This document shows, piece after piece, positions 63,024 through 64,000 of a stretch of 64,000 nucleotides of DNA. The translations under genes were made by a program, and so were the position numbers. The notes under the pieces were generated by a model. That model made no database searches. It was not told the origin of the DNA and saw only the letters and a list, made by a program, of their open reading frames with translations. The stretch lies in NCBI GenBank assembly GCA_036365145.1, contig JAEOAD010000024.1:16196501-16260500 (forward strand), in the 5' to 3' direction. Position 1 is the first letter of the stretch; every line of letters begins with the position of its first letter. This stretch comes from Orientallactaga sibirica. Lineage: Eukaryota > Chordata > Mammalia > Rodentia > Dipodidae.

Positions 63024-64000
63024 GGTTCAATTTTAAACAACTACATCTCTGAACCAAACGATATTCTTCCACTCCTCCAAAAATCATGTTGAAAAGAAAA
63101 TTCCTTCTCCGAACCATCACTGTACATCCAATTATAGCCTACACTACTTAGTGCTGTGATCATAGCCTCTTTAAGGAGATGAAGATTTGTTTTTGCTCAG
63201 TAGGGGAGGGACAACAAGGTCTCTTTTTTTTTTCAAGAAAAGATAGATTTCGAGATGAATGTGACTTGCAATAAAATCCACGTTAACTCTGCTGGAAATG
63301 GGACCCTGTGACCTCTGGCTTCCAGCCTCCACCACCACACCCACCAGCCTCCATTTCATGTTTCACCCTGGCAGGTCCCCAAGATGCCAAGCTACAGAAC
63401 TCCCTCCCATTAGCTGCAGGAATCCAGAATATCCATGGCAACCGGTCTCTAACCCCAGGGAGAAGGCAGCAGAATTGAAAGGCTCCATTCTGCTTCTACC
63501 TCCACAGCTCAGTGAATTGACAGCTTGGTGGTTCCCTTAGTTCCATTAGATTAGAATGCACTTTTCCCTCTTTCTTTGTATCATCTTTGTATCCAAAGAG
63601 GGAACTCTCAGCCACAGTTGGGGAATGTTTAGAAAATGAATATTTCCACTCATTGCCATCCATCCATATGGCCAGTTCTTAAGCATCCCTTAGTTTGCAG
63701 GTTTGTTCTAAAGAAAATAAAACACACACAGCCCTGCTATTGGTCCTTCTGTCTTTTATCTTCTGTCTTCCATATATGTAGATATAGAATATAGATATAT
63801 ATAATCTTTGGTGTGCATGTTGTGCAAATTATTAGTGGACATCTGATTTTGAGCAATACAAGTCACTTGTGTGACATGATTTTATAAAACCTGACAGAGA
63901 GATAACAAAATGCATACAATTTTATCATGAAATTAAGTTGTAACTGCAAATAACTATAATCATGTTTAAGTCATTGTAGCACGGATATTTAGACAGGATA
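63024..64000. other. Unassigned end of window
   Basis: No recognised element. The 80-codon frame at 63298-63540 lacks support. The last 250 bp are AT-rich. Confidence 0.35.

Noticed and set aside
1..64000. CRISPR array, operons, bacterial or viral genes
   Set aside because: Repeats are dispersed retroelements and microsatellites. There are no regularly spaced direct repeats and no dense open frames.

Overview
This is a gene-free stretch of a mammalian nuclear genome, almost certainly a rodent. The evidence is the repeat content. Dozens of copies of a tRNA-derived SINE (about 190-260 bp, internal pol III A and B boxes, CT-rich 3' region, AATAAA-type tail) lie beside 7SL-derived B1 elements, B4-type composite SINEs, L1 fragments and many ERVL-MaLR LTRs. 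The tRNA-derived SINE looks like the B2-superfamily 'DIP' type described from jerboas, so a dipodoid such as Jaculus is my best guess (inference, from memory of the family, not from a search). No open reading frame resembles a host protein-coding exon. The longer ones are low-complexity or L1/LTR sequence. I see no tRNA, rRNA, snoRNA or CRISPR. The window is intergenic or deeply intronic.

Layout. 0-13 kb: unassigned sequence with SINEs, two B4 elements carrying long microsatellites, a decayed L1 ORF2 fragment (8.34-9.40 kb), an L1 3' UTR and a MaLR solo LTR at 12.97-13.35 kb. 13.4-20.3 kb: AT-rich, comparatively repeat-poor, with L1, MIR and B1 pieces. 20.6-22.0 kb: a MaLR LTR plus internal region on the minus strand. 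23-28 kb: MaLR LTRs, an L2 fragment and complex microsatellites. 28.4-31.1 kb: a three-level nest (B4 split by a 5'-truncated L1 and by a SINE). 32.9-38.4 kb: two copies of an unnamed ERV-like LTR, one hit by a MaLR LTR and one lying inside an MLT1-type LTR. 38.6-43 kb: quieter sequence with SINEs. 43.3-45.8 kb: three minus-strand MaLR LTRs. 46.6-50 kb: a tandem SINE pair, then an A/B-unit retroelement cluster with TAA tails. 50.4-50.9 kb: L2 and a Tigger-type MITE. 53.8-58.8 kb: one old L1, colinear from endonuclease to 3' UTR and riddled with younger insertions. 59-64 kb: SINEs, a long TA tract and unassigned sequence.

There are no interacting genes to describe. The most interesting signal is that the longer SINE subfamilies carry, at the same internal position, 14-mers that closely match the CTCF core. 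The unnamed LTR family carries another, intact in one copy and eroded in the other. Insertions with clear target-site duplications also give a readable relative chronology. Family names are recollections of consensus features and were not checked by alignment. Boundaries without a stated duplication are good to roughly 10-30 bp.
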